A program made the position numbers and the translations under genes. 52,077 nucleotides of DNA from CAZIKB01 sp964539665 (GTDB lineage Bacteria > Zhuqueibacterota > Zhuqueibacteria > Oceanimicrobiales > Oceanimicrobiaceae), in NCBI GenBank assembly GCA_964539665.1, contig CAZIKB010000033.1, positions 1 to 52,077 on the forward strand, read 5' to 3'. Shown piece by piece: positions 1 to 9,253 of the stretch. Every line of letters begins with the position of its first letter. The first letter of the stretch is position 1. Below the pieces are notes generated by a model. It had not been told where the DNA came from. It did not search any database and worked only from the letters and a program-made list of their open reading frames with translations.

Positions 1-31
1 AATGTACGTGTATTAATATAGGAGTCATATT

Positions 32-1600
32 ATGTCTACTCGACAAATTAGAATGCTAACTCTTTGCTTTTTTGTTTGGATTTTACCCTTAGTATGTTTG
101 GGGCAGAACATTCAAACGCCTTTGGAACGAGATAATTATGCTAAACTATCCAATCACGCCGATATGATGGTCTATCTCACTAAACTTGAAGCTAAAAGTA
201 AAATCATGACTATGACTATCATTGGCAAAACTGTTCAGGGACGGGACATTCCGGCTTTGTTTTTTTCGCTGGATAAGAATTTTGGCAGTAAAAGAGATAC
301 AAAAACACTGGCGTTAATTTTCTGTCAGCAGCATGGTAATGAACCTTCGGGCAAGGAAGCCTCTTTAATTGTCGCTCGTGAACTATCAGGGAAGGATAAA
401 AACATTTTAAAAAATTTGGATTTAATTTTGGTGCCACTGGTTAATCCCGATGGCGGCGAACTGGAGCAGCGCAGAAATGCCAATAAAATTGACCTTAACC
501 GTAATCATGCGATTTTAAGCGAGCCCGAAATTATTGCCCTGCACAAGCTGTTTTTGAAATGGCAGCCGGATGTAACTTTAGATGTACATGAGTATAATGC
601 GATCAGTAAGCAGTGGATGTCTCATGGCTACATTAAAGATGCGGAAGAAATGATGGATTGCGTTTCGAATTTGAATATTGCGCAACCTATTATTGACTTT
701 TCGCGGGACGTTTTTCTTCCGGAAACAGGAAGTTTAATTCAAAAAGATGGATTTAGATTTAGTCGATATATCGTTGGAGCTCCATTTGAAAATCAAAGAA
801 TACGACACAGTACGACTGATATTAACGACGGCCGTCAGAGCTTGGGAATATATAATACCCTTTCATTTATCTTTGAAGGGAAGCGTTATGGCGATGTAAT
901 TAATAAAATCGAGCGGCGAACAAAGGGTCAGGTTTCCGCCATTACTGCTTTTTTGAAAACCGCTGCTAACCACAGGGCTGAGATAATAAACATAGTTCGT
1001 TCTGCACGCGAGGAATTACTGCAGGAATCGCAGTCGCCAAACGGCTACGTGCATATTCAAATGGATTATTTTAAAGACTCTGCTCAGGATAGCCTGATTA
1101 TGCCGGTTTTTGACCTTTATAAATGGCAGAAAGCAGAGAAAAAATTGGGAAAATATGAACCGCTAGTAAAAGTCAAAAAAAGCGTTGAAAGACCGTATGC
1201 CTATATTTTTTCACAGAAAGAAAAAAAACTGATTGACTTACTTTTTAAGCATGAAATTAAAATGTCTCAAATAGTGGCAGATATTGATACTGAAGTGGAA
1301 GCGTACACCATTTTACACGTGACTCCAATAAGAGAAGAGGACAAGCAGACTGAGTATGTTGATGCCATTGTTAAACGGGAAAATAAAAAAATAAAAGGAA
1401 ATGTCCTGGTTGTTCTCAATCAGAGGGCTGCAAATCTGATCCCTTTACTTCTGGAACCACAGTCGAGCTGGAGTATCGTTACAGAGAGAAGCGGCAGAGA
1501 ATATCGTTTCAAAGAATACCTCGAGGAAGGGAAGGAATATCCAATTTTTAGATTAATGAATCCAATAAAAGTGGATTTGGAAGTGTTTACTAAAAAATAA
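32..1600 (+). CDS. M14-family zinc carboxypeptidase-like protein, exported
   Basis: A 522-residue protein with an N-terminal signal peptide (hydrophobic stretch about residues 8-24). The M14 metal site is visible: HGNE gives H101 and E104, and DVHEY gives H186 as third zinc ligand. The substrate-binding region NPDGG...DLNRN lies at about 138-158 and a late FEGK could carry the catalytic glutamate. The family removes C-terminal or side-chain-linked amino acids from peptides, here probably in the periplasm. The start is chosen for the AGGAG about 8 bases upstream of ATG 32. It heads a plus-strand run of peptide-processing genes. The last ~200 residues match no domain I recognise. Substrate is unknown; family assignment is strong. 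Confidence 0.85.
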   Translation: MSTRQIRMLTLCFFVWILPLVCLGQNIQTPLERDNYAKLSNHADMMVYLTKLEAKSKIMTMTIIGKTVQGRDIPALFFSLDKNFGSKRDTKTLALIFCQQHGNEPSGKEASLIVARELSGKDKNILKNLDLILVPLVNPDGGELEQRRNANKIDLNRNHAILSEPEIIALHKLFLKWQPDVTLDVHEYNAISKQWMSHGYIKDAEEMMDCVSNLNIAQPIIDFSRDVFLPETGSLIQKDGFRFSRYIVGAPFENQRIRHSTTDINDGRQSLGIYNTLSFIFEGKRYGDVINKIERRTKGQVSAITAFLKTAANHRAEIINIVRSAREELLQESQSPNGYVHIQMDYFKDSAQDSLIMPVFDLYKWQKAEKKLGKYEPLVKVKKSVERPYAYIFSQKEKKLIDLLFKHEIKMSQIVADIDTEVEAYTILHVTPIREEDKQTEYVDAIVKRENKKIKGNVLVVLNQRAANLIPLLLEPQSSWSIVTERSGREYRFKEYLEEGKEYPIFRLMNPIKVDLEVFTKK

Positions 1601-1631
1601 AAACACAATATTTAAAAAAAGGGTGGAACTA

Positions 1632-3101
1632 ATGCACGATTCAAATATAAAGAACGAAAAAACTGGTGAGGAGACATTACCTGATTCAATGAAAAGCGAT
1701 GGTAAAAAACAACCATCTTTTCTTCAATCACTGACCCCTCTCATCGCCATTGCGGTATTTCTTGGTTTTGGGTATGGAATATTAAGGTTGAACGCAGAAA
1801 TTCTTCTTATCGCGGCTGCGACGGTCGCTGGATTTATTGCGCTGCGTTTAGGATATACATACAAAGAAATTGAAAATGGCATACTTGAAAGTATGATGAA
1901 AGGTATGCCAGCCATGCTCATTGTGATTGTAGTCGGCGCGCTAATCGGTTCCTGGATTGCCGCCGGTACTATTCCCATGCTTATTTATTACGGTTTAAAA
2001 ATTATTGATCCCAGATTTTTCCTGGTTACGGCCTGTGTTGTATCCAGTATTGTATCAGTCGTAACCGGCACTTCGTATGGTACCGTCGGTACCATTGGAG
2101 TTGCTTTTATTGGCATCGCCCATGGTTTGAATATTCCCCTGGCTCAGGCTGCGGGCGCGATTGTGGCTGGCGCTTATTTCGGAGATAAAATTTCCCCTTT
2201 TTCTGATACAACAAATCTGGCGCCAATTGCTGCACGAAGCAACCTCTTTGACCATATTAAACACATGCTTTGGACAACCACTCCGGCCTGGCTGCTGGGA
2301 TTGATAGTCTATTTTTTGCTGGGGATTTTTTCGCCAACAGGGGGTAATGTCTCCATGGAAAAAACTGATTTGATTATGAGAGTCATACACACAAATTTTA
2401 AATTTCATTGGGTGTTGCTTTTACCGCCGGCCATAACGCTGTATGCCGCCATTCGAAAAAAACCTGTCATCCCCGGAATGCTTTTCGCTGCTTTTGTGGC
2501 AGTGTGGCTGGCAATATTTATGCAGGGTGTTGATTTGCAAACCGCTGTTAAATCCATGGTAACAGGTTATGAAGCGAAAACCGGCGAAACTCTGGTCGAT
2601 ACGCTGTTAACGCGCGGCGGGATGGTTGGTATGATGCATGTGACGCTTATTGCCTTCTGTGCATTTGCATTTGGAGGGATTATTCAAAAGGCCGGTATGC
2701 TGGATGTATTATTGGAGCGGCTGTTAAGAGTTGCCAATACCACCGGCAAGTTAATTGCCTCCACTGTGGCCTCGGGTATCGCCACCGCATCTATGACAGG
2801 TAGTTCTTTTCTTTCAATTCTTATTCCGGGAGAATTGTTTGCTCCTGCTTATAAAAAGAATAATCTGGCGGCAAAAAATCTTTCCAGAACTACCGAAGAC
2901 AGCGGAACCGTGATAGTACCCCTGATTCCCTGGAGCATTGCCGGCGTATTTATGTCAGGCACTTTGGGTGTAGAGACCATTGAATATGCAAAATGGGCGG
3001 TTATGTGTTACACGGGATTTATCTTCGCGTTGATTTATGGATTTACCGGATTCGCCATCGCACCGAAAATCAGGGAAGATGAAACTATACCTGGTAGCTG
3101 A
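1632..3101 (+). CDS. NhaC-family Na+/H+ antiporter-like carrier
   Basis: A polytopic membrane protein of about 489 residues after a short charged N-terminus. The signature GTSYGTVGTIG followed by GAYFGDKISPFSDTTNLAP is typical of NhaC antiporters; a second half-repeat with TGSSFLSILIPGELF suggests the usual inverted topology. I prefer ATG 1632, which has AAGGGTGG just upstream, over in-frame GTG 1623. It lies 31 bp after the peptidase and 32 bp before isoaspartyl dipeptidase, so it is probably co-transcribed. NhaC relatives include proton/sodium-coupled organic acid and amino acid carriers. The setting suggests uptake of a peptidase product rather than only pH homeostasis; that is inference. 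Confidence 0.85.
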   Translation: MHDSNIKNEKTGEETLPDSMKSDGKKQPSFLQSLTPLIAIAVFLGFGYGILRLNAEILLIAAATVAGFIALRLGYTYKEIENGILESMMKGMPAMLIVIVVGALIGSWIAAGTIPMLIYYGLKIIDPRFFLVTACVVSSIVSVVTGTSYGTVGTIGVAFIGIAHGLNIPLAQAAGAIVAGAYFGDKISPFSDTTNLAPIAARSNLFDHIKHMLWTTTPAWLLGLIVYFLLGIFSPTGGNVSMEKTDLIMRVIHTNFKFHWVLLLPPAITLYAAIRKKPVIPGMLFAAFVAVWLAIFMQGVDLQTAVKSMVTGYEAKTGETLVDTLLTRGGMVGMMHVTLIAFCAFAFGGIIQKAGMLDVLLERLLRVANTTGKLIASTVASGIATASMTGSSFLSILIPGELFAPAYKKNNLAAKNLSRTTEDSGTVIVPLIPWSIAGVFMSGTLGVETIEYAKWAVMCYTGFIFALIYGFTGFAIAPKIREDETIPGS

Positions 3102-3133
3102 AATATATTTGTTGAATATGTAAGAGGATTATT

Positions 3134-4309
3134 ATGCTAAAGTTAATTAAAAATGTAGAAGTGTATACTCCCGATTATCTTGGTAAAAAGGATGTATTGA
3201 TTACGGCAGATAAAATAGGATACATTCAGGAGTCTATAGATTTAGGAGAGACACTTGAAATTGAAACGATAGATGGAACCGGCAAGTTCTTAGTCCCGGG
3301 TTTTATAGATAATCACGTCCATATCCTGGGTGGCGGCGGGGAAGGAAGTTTCCGGACACGAACTCCTGAATTAATGTTAAGCGACGTCACAAGAGCCGGC
3401 ATTACGACCATAGTAGGACTTCTGGGAACTGATGGTTTCACGAGGACAATGAGCAATCTTATTGCAAAAGCAAACGGCCTGGAAGAAGAAGGTGTAACTT
3501 GTTATGTCTGCACCGGGTCATATCAGGTACCCGTAAAAACACTCCTGGACTCAATTCAGGAGGATATTATTTTAATAGAGAAAATAATCGGTGTTGGGGA
3601 GATTGCCATATCGGATCATCGCTCGTCGCAGCCCACAATTGAAGAAATCACCAAAATTGCCGCGGCTGCAAGAGTTGGAGGGTTGCTTTCCGGGAAAGCC
3701 GGATTTGTAAATATTCATATTGGAGATGGTCACAGTAAATTAAGTTTTTTAGAAGAGATTACCAGAAATACAGAAATTCCCATTACTCAATTCATCCCAA
3801 CTCATGTAAACCGGAACCTTGACCTGTTCGAATCTGCGATTGAATATGCAAAAAACGGCGGGCTTATAGATTTAACAACCAGTACATGTCCTGAAGATGA
3901 GTCTGAACAGAAAGGCGAAGCAACATGCTGCAGACTTCTGAAGAGAGCGCTTGATAGTGGGGTTCCCATTGAAAATGTTACTTTTTCATCCGATGGTCAG
4001 GGCAGCTTACCAGTATTTGATGGCAACGGAGAATATGTTAAATTGGAAGTTGGCACGGTCGGCTCGCTGTTCAACCAGGTCAGGAATACAGTAAAGTACG
4101 CGAATATTCCTTTGCAGACCGCATTAAAGGTAATCACTACAAATTCTGCAAGGAATTTAAAATTACCTGACAAGGGCAGCATTGAGACCGGCAAAGATGC
4201 AGACCTTGTTCTGCTTGACAAAAACCTGGAAATTGACACCGTGATTGCCAGGGGGCAGACAATGGTAGAAAACAAAAAGGTTGTAGTAAAAGGCACTTTT
4301 GAAAAATAG
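3134..4309 (+). CDS. iadA: Isoaspartyl dipeptidase (beta-aspartyl peptidase)
   Basis: A 391-residue amidohydrolase that would cleave beta-aspartyl (isoaspartyl) dipeptides arising from damaged proteins. Metal ligands are placed as in the E. coli enzyme: H61 and H63 (HVH after PGFIDN), H195, H224 and catalytic D287 (SSDGQG). The bridging carbamylated lysine of the E. coli enzyme corresponds to E156 (GEIAISDH), a substitution seen in other members as far as I recall. No signal peptide is seen, so it is probably cytoplasmic. AGAGGA lies about 7 bases before ATG. Co-directional and tightly spaced with the NhaC-like carrier, which may supply its substrate. Confidence 0.9.
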   Translation: MLKLIKNVEVYTPDYLGKKDVLITADKIGYIQESIDLGETLEIETIDGTGKFLVPGFIDNHVHILGGGGEGSFRTRTPELMLSDVTRAGITTIVGLLGTDGFTRTMSNLIAKANGLEEEGVTCYVCTGSYQVPVKTLLDSIQEDIILIEKIIGVGEIAISDHRSSQPTIEEITKIAAAARVGGLLSGKAGFVNIHIGDGHSKLSFLEEITRNTEIPITQFIPTHVNRNLDLFESAIEYAKNGGLIDLTTSTCPEDESEQKGEATCCRLLKRALDSGVPIENVTFSSDGQGSLPVFDGNGEYVKLEVGTVGSLFNQVRNTVKYANIPLQTALKVITTNSARNLKLPDKGSIETGKDADLVLLDKNLEIDTVIARGQTMVENKKVVVKGTFEK

Positions 4310-4446
4310 GTTGTCAAAATGATTGGTGGCAAAATATTTGATTTAATCAATCCAGGCTTTTTATTAATTATTTTGTCCTAGATTATTTTGCACTATAAAT
4401 TTTCAAATTTGGTAATAATTCATGAAATTCAAAATGGAGAGAGGAA

Positions 4447-7266
4447 ATGGTTAAGAAGAGACATCACAAATTGAACCGATTAGTTTTCCTGTTTTTAATC
4501 ACAATTATTTCGATATCTACTTTACCAGGGCAATCAAAAAAAGCTTTAACTTTTCAAGATATCATGAAATTTAAAGCTATTAAAAACCCGGTAATTGCTG
4601 TAGACGGGAATTGGCTCGCCTATTCAGCTCAAGCGGACCGCGGCGATGGTGAAGTAAAAGTTCATTCTATTAAAAACAAGAAAGTCTTTACTATTGAGCG
4701 CGGCAGCAAACCTGTAATCTCGGGTGATTCTCGTTGGATTGCTGCTACTGTTTTGCCAAAAGCAGGTGAGCTGGACAAATCTAAAAACAGCAAAGATAAA
4801 CCCCAAAACGGCCTGGCTCTGCTTAACACAGAGACTGGTGAAATCATCATTGTTGAAAAGGTAGAGAAATCAACTTTTTCTGAAAATTCGAAATGGCTGG
4901 CGTATAAACTTTTCAAGAAGGATGAAAGTAATAACAAAAAAGACGATGAATCAAAGCAGGGCAAAGCCGGTTCGGCAAAAGCGAAAAAGAATCTGGGCAC
5001 AACGATTGTTCTTTTAAATCTCGGCACAAAAGAGGAACTTAAGATTCCTTTCGGCCACTCTTTTGCTTTTGACAGCACGTCACAATATTTAGCTTTTGCT
5101 GTCTCCGATACCAGTGGGAAAGAAAACGGCCTGTATTACCTGGAGTTGCAGAAAGACGATTTGTCAAGAAAAACAATTGCATCTCAGGTAAACGGTTATT
5201 ACACTAATTTAACCTGGAATAATAAACACGGCATGCTCGCCTGTTTATCTTCCACTCTGGATAAAAAAGGCAATCCGGATTCAACCTCGATGTGGATTTG
5301 GGATCCTTCCAAAATGCAGACCACCGAGATGGTTGCGGTTGATGGCGCGCCGGCAGGCTGGTGTGTACCAGAAAAAAACCAGCTTGAATGGACCCGTGAT
5401 GGCCAACGGCTATTTTTTGGCTTGAAGCCTTTGTCGGAAAATGAAAAGGATGATGATAATGCGGAAGAGAAAAGTAACAAGGATAAAGAAGAGGAATATG
5501 ATCCTTACGATGTTGACGGATTATTAGGGAAGAAAGAAGTTGATGTCTGGCACTGGAATGATCCGCGTATCATCCCTAACCAGAAAAAGATGTGGAAGAA
5601 TGTGAAGGATCGAACTTACAAAGCGGTTTATCATCTTGACACTGGGAAATATGTGGCCCTGGCGGACAAAGAAATGCCGGATGTTCGAACACCTCAAAAT
5701 TCACAATTTGCTCTGGGTGTTTCTGATGTGCCCTACCTTAAGCTGCTCACCTGGGATGGCGGGTATAATAATTATTACCTGGTGGATCTGCAGGATGGCT
5801 CTCGAAAGGAGATCGTCTCCAAATTAAGAGGCCGAGCCAGTCTTTCCCCCCGTGGTAACTTTGTCCTTTATTATAATGATAAGCACTGGCATTTATATGA
5901 TCGTAAAACTGGCAGCACACGTAATCTAACCGAAAACCTGGAGGTGCCATTTTACAATGAAGATCATGATTATCCCTCCCCGGTTCCGGGTTACCGTAGC
6001 GCGGGCTGGCTGGAAGATGATTCCGCGGTCTTGATTTACGATAAATATGATATTTGGCAATTTGCTACAGATTCTGGTACTCCCATTAATTTGACCAGGG
6101 GCTGGGGCAGACAGAATAATTACACATTTCGCAATCAAACCCTTGAACCGGAGCAAAGAAATTTCAAGAAGGACCAACAGCTTCTGTTATCTGCTCACCA
6201 TAATTATCAGAAACATACCGCGTTTTATTCTTGCAAAATTGGGCGGGCTGGCGTGAAGAAGCTTATTGAGGAAAAGAAGCTGTTCCGGTTTCTTGCTAAA
6301 GCAAAAAATAAGAATTTGCTGATGTACACCAGAGAAACTTACACAGAATTTCCGGACATTTGGGTTAGTGATATAGGCTTTCGATCTCCCAAAAAGATTT
6401 CCAACCTAAATTCTCAAATCAGCGAATTTGCCTGGGGTTCATCGGAATTGGTTGAATGGAAAAGTATCGACGGTATTCCTTTACAGGGTGTATTAATTAA
6501 GCCGGGCAATTATGAACCCGGAAAACAGTATCCTGTTCTGGTGTACTATTATCGCTTTTTTTCCCAGCGTGTTCATGAATTCAATCAGACTGTCCTTAAT
6601 CACCGACCCTGCTTTCCGTTCTATGCCAGTAACGGTTATGCGGTCTTTTTACCTGATATTCGTTTTGAGATTGGCCGCCCGGGTTATTCGGCTACAAAAT
6701 GCCTGGTGCCTGGTGTACAAAAAATAATCGATATGGGAATCGCCGATCCTGATGCTATTGGATTGCACGGTCATTCATGGAGTGGCTACCAGACAGCATT
6801 AGTCGTCACCCAGACGGATATCTTTGCCTGCGCGATTGCCGGAGCGCCCGTTTCAAACATGACAAGCGCCTACAGCGGCATTCGTTGGGGGACTGGTCTC
6901 GCCAGACAGTTTCAATACGAACAGAGCCAGAGCCGAATTGGCGGCAGCCTCTGGGAAGCACGGGATCTCTACATTGAAAATTCGCCGGTGTTTTTTGCAG
7001 ATCGTATCAACACTCCGCTTCTTATCATGTTTGGCGATGAGGATGGAGCGGTGCCCTGGTACCAGGGAATCGAGCTTTATCTGGCCATGCGCCGTTTGCA
7101 AAAGGATTGTGTTTTCCTGCAATACCGCGGAGAGCCCCATCATCTTCAGAAGTACCCGAATAAATTGGATTATTCTATAAAGATGAAGGAGTATCTGGAC
7201 TTTTATCTTAAAGGTGACCAATCCGCGAAATGGATTGTTGAGGGAGTGCCTTATGAAGGAAAGTAA
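4447..7266 (+). CDS. Large S9-family (prolyl oligopeptidase-like) serine peptidase, exported
   Basis: A 939-residue protein with an N-terminal signal/anchor (about residues 10-28), a long WD40/PD40-like beta-propeller region and a C-terminal alpha/beta hydrolase domain. The nucleophile motif is GHSWSG with S777; D864 or D866 (GDEDGAVPW) and H898 or H899 (GEPHH) complete a plausible triad. Two lysine/glutamate-rich insertions (about residues 110-125 and 155-180, with another acidic one near 335-350) enlarge the propeller. The start has GGAGAGAGGA just upstream. It probably trims oligopeptides in the periplasm. The 137-bp gap before it could hold its own promoter. Compare the second S9 enzyme at 19723-21786, which is about 250 residues shorter. 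Confidence 0.88.
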   Translation: MVKKRHHKLNRLVFLFLITIISISTLPGQSKKALTFQDIMKFKAIKNPVIAVDGNWLAYSAQADRGDGEVKVHSIKNKKVFTIERGSKPVISGDSRWIAATVLPKAGELDKSKNSKDKPQNGLALLNTETGEIIIVEKVEKSTFSENSKWLAYKLFKKDESNNKKDDESKQGKAGSAKAKKNLGTTIVLLNLGTKEELKIPFGHSFAFDSTSQYLAFAVSDTSGKENGLYYLELQKDDLSRKTIASQVNGYYTNLTWNNKHGMLACLSSTLDKKGNPDSTSMWIWDPSKMQTTEMVAVDGAPAGWCVPEKNQLEWTRDGQRLFFGLKPLSENEKDDDNAEEKSNKDKEEEYDPYDVDGLLGKKEVDVWHWNDPRIIPNQKKMWKNVKDRTYKAVYHLDTGKYVALADKEMPDVRTPQNSQFALGVSDVPYLKLLTWDGGYNNYYLVDLQDGSRKEIVSKLRGRASLSPRGNFVLYYNDKHWHLYDRKTGSTRNLTENLEVPFYNEDHDYPSPVPGYRSAGWLEDDSAVLIYDKYDIWQFATDSGTPINLTRGWGRQNNYTFRNQTLEPEQRNFKKDQQLLLSAHHNYQKHTAFYSCKIGRAGVKKLIEEKKLFRFLAKAKNKNLLMYTRETYTEFPDIWVSDIGFRSPKKISNLNSQISEFAWGSSELVEWKSIDGIPLQGVLIKPGNYEPGKQYPVLVYYYRFFSQRVHEFNQTVLNHRPCFPFYASNGYAVFLPDIRFEIGRPGYSATKCLVPGVQKIIDMGIADPDAIGLHGHSWSGYQTALVVTQTDIFACAIAGAPVSNMTSAYSGIRWGTGLARQFQYEQSQSRIGGSLWEARDLYIENSPVFFADRINTPLLIMFGDEDGAVPWYQGIELYLAMRRLQKDCVFLQYRGEPHHLQKYPNKLDYSIKMKEYLDFYLKGDQSAKWIVEGVPYEGK

Positions 7267-7330
7267 TTGGTTGAATCCAAATTAAAAATGAAAATTGCGA
7301 AATGATAAATTCGAAATTGTTACTAAATAA

Positions 7331-7470
7331 CCGGAATTATTCATGAATTACCTAAATGTGCGACGCACTTGGAAACTAAGTTTTTTGGGCGGTGAAGCTA
7401 AAAATAGGCATAACTTCAGTCATTTCAAAAAGTGCGTCGCACATTTGTTACTTTTTGTGAATTATTCAGG
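7331..7470. repeat. MITE/REPIN-like element with ~40-bp inverted ends
   Basis: The left arm (7331-7370) and right arm (7430-7470) are imperfect inverted copies around a 59-base centre. The inner 17 bases, AAATGTGCGACGCACTT at 7354-7370 and its exact complement at 7430-7446, are perfect. The outer ends carry CCgGAATtATTCA and its counterpart. Each inner arm is itself a near palindrome (GTGCG-A-CGCAC), the layout of paired REP sequences. No coding potential is visible. It lies between the S9 peptidase and the D-aminoacylase-like gene and could fold in RNA. Mobilisation by a REP-associated transposase is inference; no such gene is in the window. Confidence 0.7.
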
Positions 7471-7541
7471 ATAAAGACTATTTTGCATTTTTCATTTAAA
7501 TGGACACAACTTCGTTTTCATAAATCGAGGAGAAAAATGAT

Positions 7542-9152
7542 ATGAATTTAAAATATTGTTTTATCAGTCTATTGCTGCTGGCCTTTGTGGTTCTCGTATT
7601 TTCTAACTGTACTCAATCATCGAAACCTTATGATATTGTCATAAAATCCGGTGGAATTGTGGATGGCACTGGAAATCCGGTATTTCAAGGTGACATCGGT
7701 ATCAAGGGTGATCGCATTATCAAAATTGGCAATATTCCTGAAGGCGAGGGAAAAAAGATCATCGATGCTAATGGCCTGTATGTCGCTCCTGGTTTTATTG
7801 ATATTCACACACATGTTGACAGACAAATCGCTTCTCAACCCACTGTAAAGAATTATTTACTTCAAGGGGTTACGACCGTGGTTGGCGGCAATTGCGGCGG
7901 CTCTGAATTTCCATTGCAGGAACTAATCAGTCAGTTGGAAAAATCCGGAATTGCTATTAATTTTGCTTCACTTATTGGCCATAACACCATTAGACAGGAA
8001 ATCATGGGCCGGGACGGCCGGGCCCCCACGGCTGAGGAACTATCTAAAATGAAGGATTTAGTAAGACAGGAAATGTTAGCCGGGGCGATTGGTTTAAGTA
8101 CGGGATTAGCCTACATTCCCGGGCGCTATTCTATAACCGAAGAAATCGTCGAATTAGCTAAAATGATTCAACCTTTTAACGGTGTGTACACAACCCACAT
8201 GCGCAATCAGGGTTTGCATATAAAAGAAGCGATTGAAGAATCCATCCTAATCGGCAAGGAAGCCGGAGTGCCGGTTCAAATATCACATATCAAGCTTGCT
8301 AATGATGCTGTATGGGGCGATTACAAACTCATTACAGGACCAATTGAACAGGCCAGAAAGCAGGGACAAGAAGTTTATATGGATCAGTATCCTTACACGG
8401 CAACCAGCTCGGGCTTTACCAGCAGTTTTCCGGGTTGGGCTGTTGCCGGCGGGAATGAAGCCTATGTAGAGCGATTGCAAGATCCTGATAATTATCAGAA
8501 AATCCGCCTGGCCATAATAAAAAGACGGCTTTCTTCCACAAAAGGAATCGATAAACTCAAAACGATTTATGTGTCACGAAATGACAATCACCCGGAATAC
8601 CAGGGTAAAAACCTGGCTGAAATTCTGCAAATGTTGGGTCGTAAACCGACTGTTAATAATGGCGCTGACTTGATTATGGAAATGGAAAAACTGGATAGAC
8701 CCAGAGCTGTATTCTTTCAAATGGCTGAAGAAGACGTCTCGACTCTGATGCAGAAATCATATAATATAATTGCCTCTGACGGTAAAATTGAAATACCCGG
8801 TGTGGAGGTCCCGCATCCACGTGCGTACGGTACCTTTCCACGAGTCCTGGCCAAATACGTAAGAGAGCAAGGTGTGCTTACTTTGCCTGGCGCCATAAGT
8901 AAAATGACTTCATTACCTGCCCTGGCAATGGGCTTTAATGAGCGCGGGGTACTCAAACCAAACATGTATGCAGATATCGTGGTCTTCAATGCAGAAGAGA
9001 TTCAGGATACCGCTACCTTTGAAAATCCGCATCGATATCCAGAAGGCATTCGCTGGATTTTTGTCAATGGTAAAATTGCTGCTCAAGACGGCAGGGTTGT
9101 GGAAGAAAAGAGCGGCAAGATTTTGTTTGGATCTGGCAGAGAAGACACATAA
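7542..9152 (+). CDS. N-acyl-D-amino-acid deacylase (D-aminoacylase) family amidohydrolase, exported
   Basis: A 536-residue member of the D-aminoacylase/dihydroorotase-like amidohydrolase family. It shows the HTH metal motif (H89, H91 after PGFIDI), the family GNCGG motif with C118, THMRNQG, an ISHIK histidine, and a late SDG aspartate. Such enzymes hydrolyse N-acyl-D-amino acids to the free D-amino acid. The N-terminus is hydrophobic and ends at C23 in FSNC; the residue before Cys is Asn, so the lipobox is weak and the protein may be a lipoprotein or simply exported. GAGGAG lies about 9 bases before ATG. It follows peptidase genes across a repeat element, so co-transcription is uncertain. Confidence 0.85.
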   Translation: MNLKYCFISLLLLAFVVLVFSNCTQSSKPYDIVIKSGGIVDGTGNPVFQGDIGIKGDRIIKIGNIPEGEGKKIIDANGLYVAPGFIDIHTHVDRQIASQPTVKNYLLQGVTTVVGGNCGGSEFPLQELISQLEKSGIAINFASLIGHNTIRQEIMGRDGRAPTAEELSKMKDLVRQEMLAGAIGLSTGLAYIPGRYSITEEIVELAKMIQPFNGVYTTHMRNQGLHIKEAIEESILIGKEAGVPVQISHIKLANDAVWGDYKLITGPIEQARKQGQEVYMDQYPYTATSSGFTSSFPGWAVAGGNEAYVERLQDPDNYQKIRLAIIKRRLSSTKGIDKLKTIYVSRNDNHPEYQGKNLAEILQMLGRKPTVNNGADLIMEMEKLDRPRAVFFQMAEEDVSTLMQKSYNIIASDGKIEIPGVEVPHPRAYGTFPRVLAKYVREQGVLTLPGAISKMTSLPALAMGFNERGVLKPNMYADIVVFNAEEIQDTATFENPHRYPEGIRWIFVNGKIAAQDGRVVEEKSGKILFGSGREDT

Positions 9153-9253
9153 TCGCAATTCATAAAGTTTAATAGCTACCAGTTCGGAGTTCACCTCTCA
9201 GAGGATGCATAATTTTAGAGCCTGGGTAGAAAAATATCCGGACAAATTAGCCC

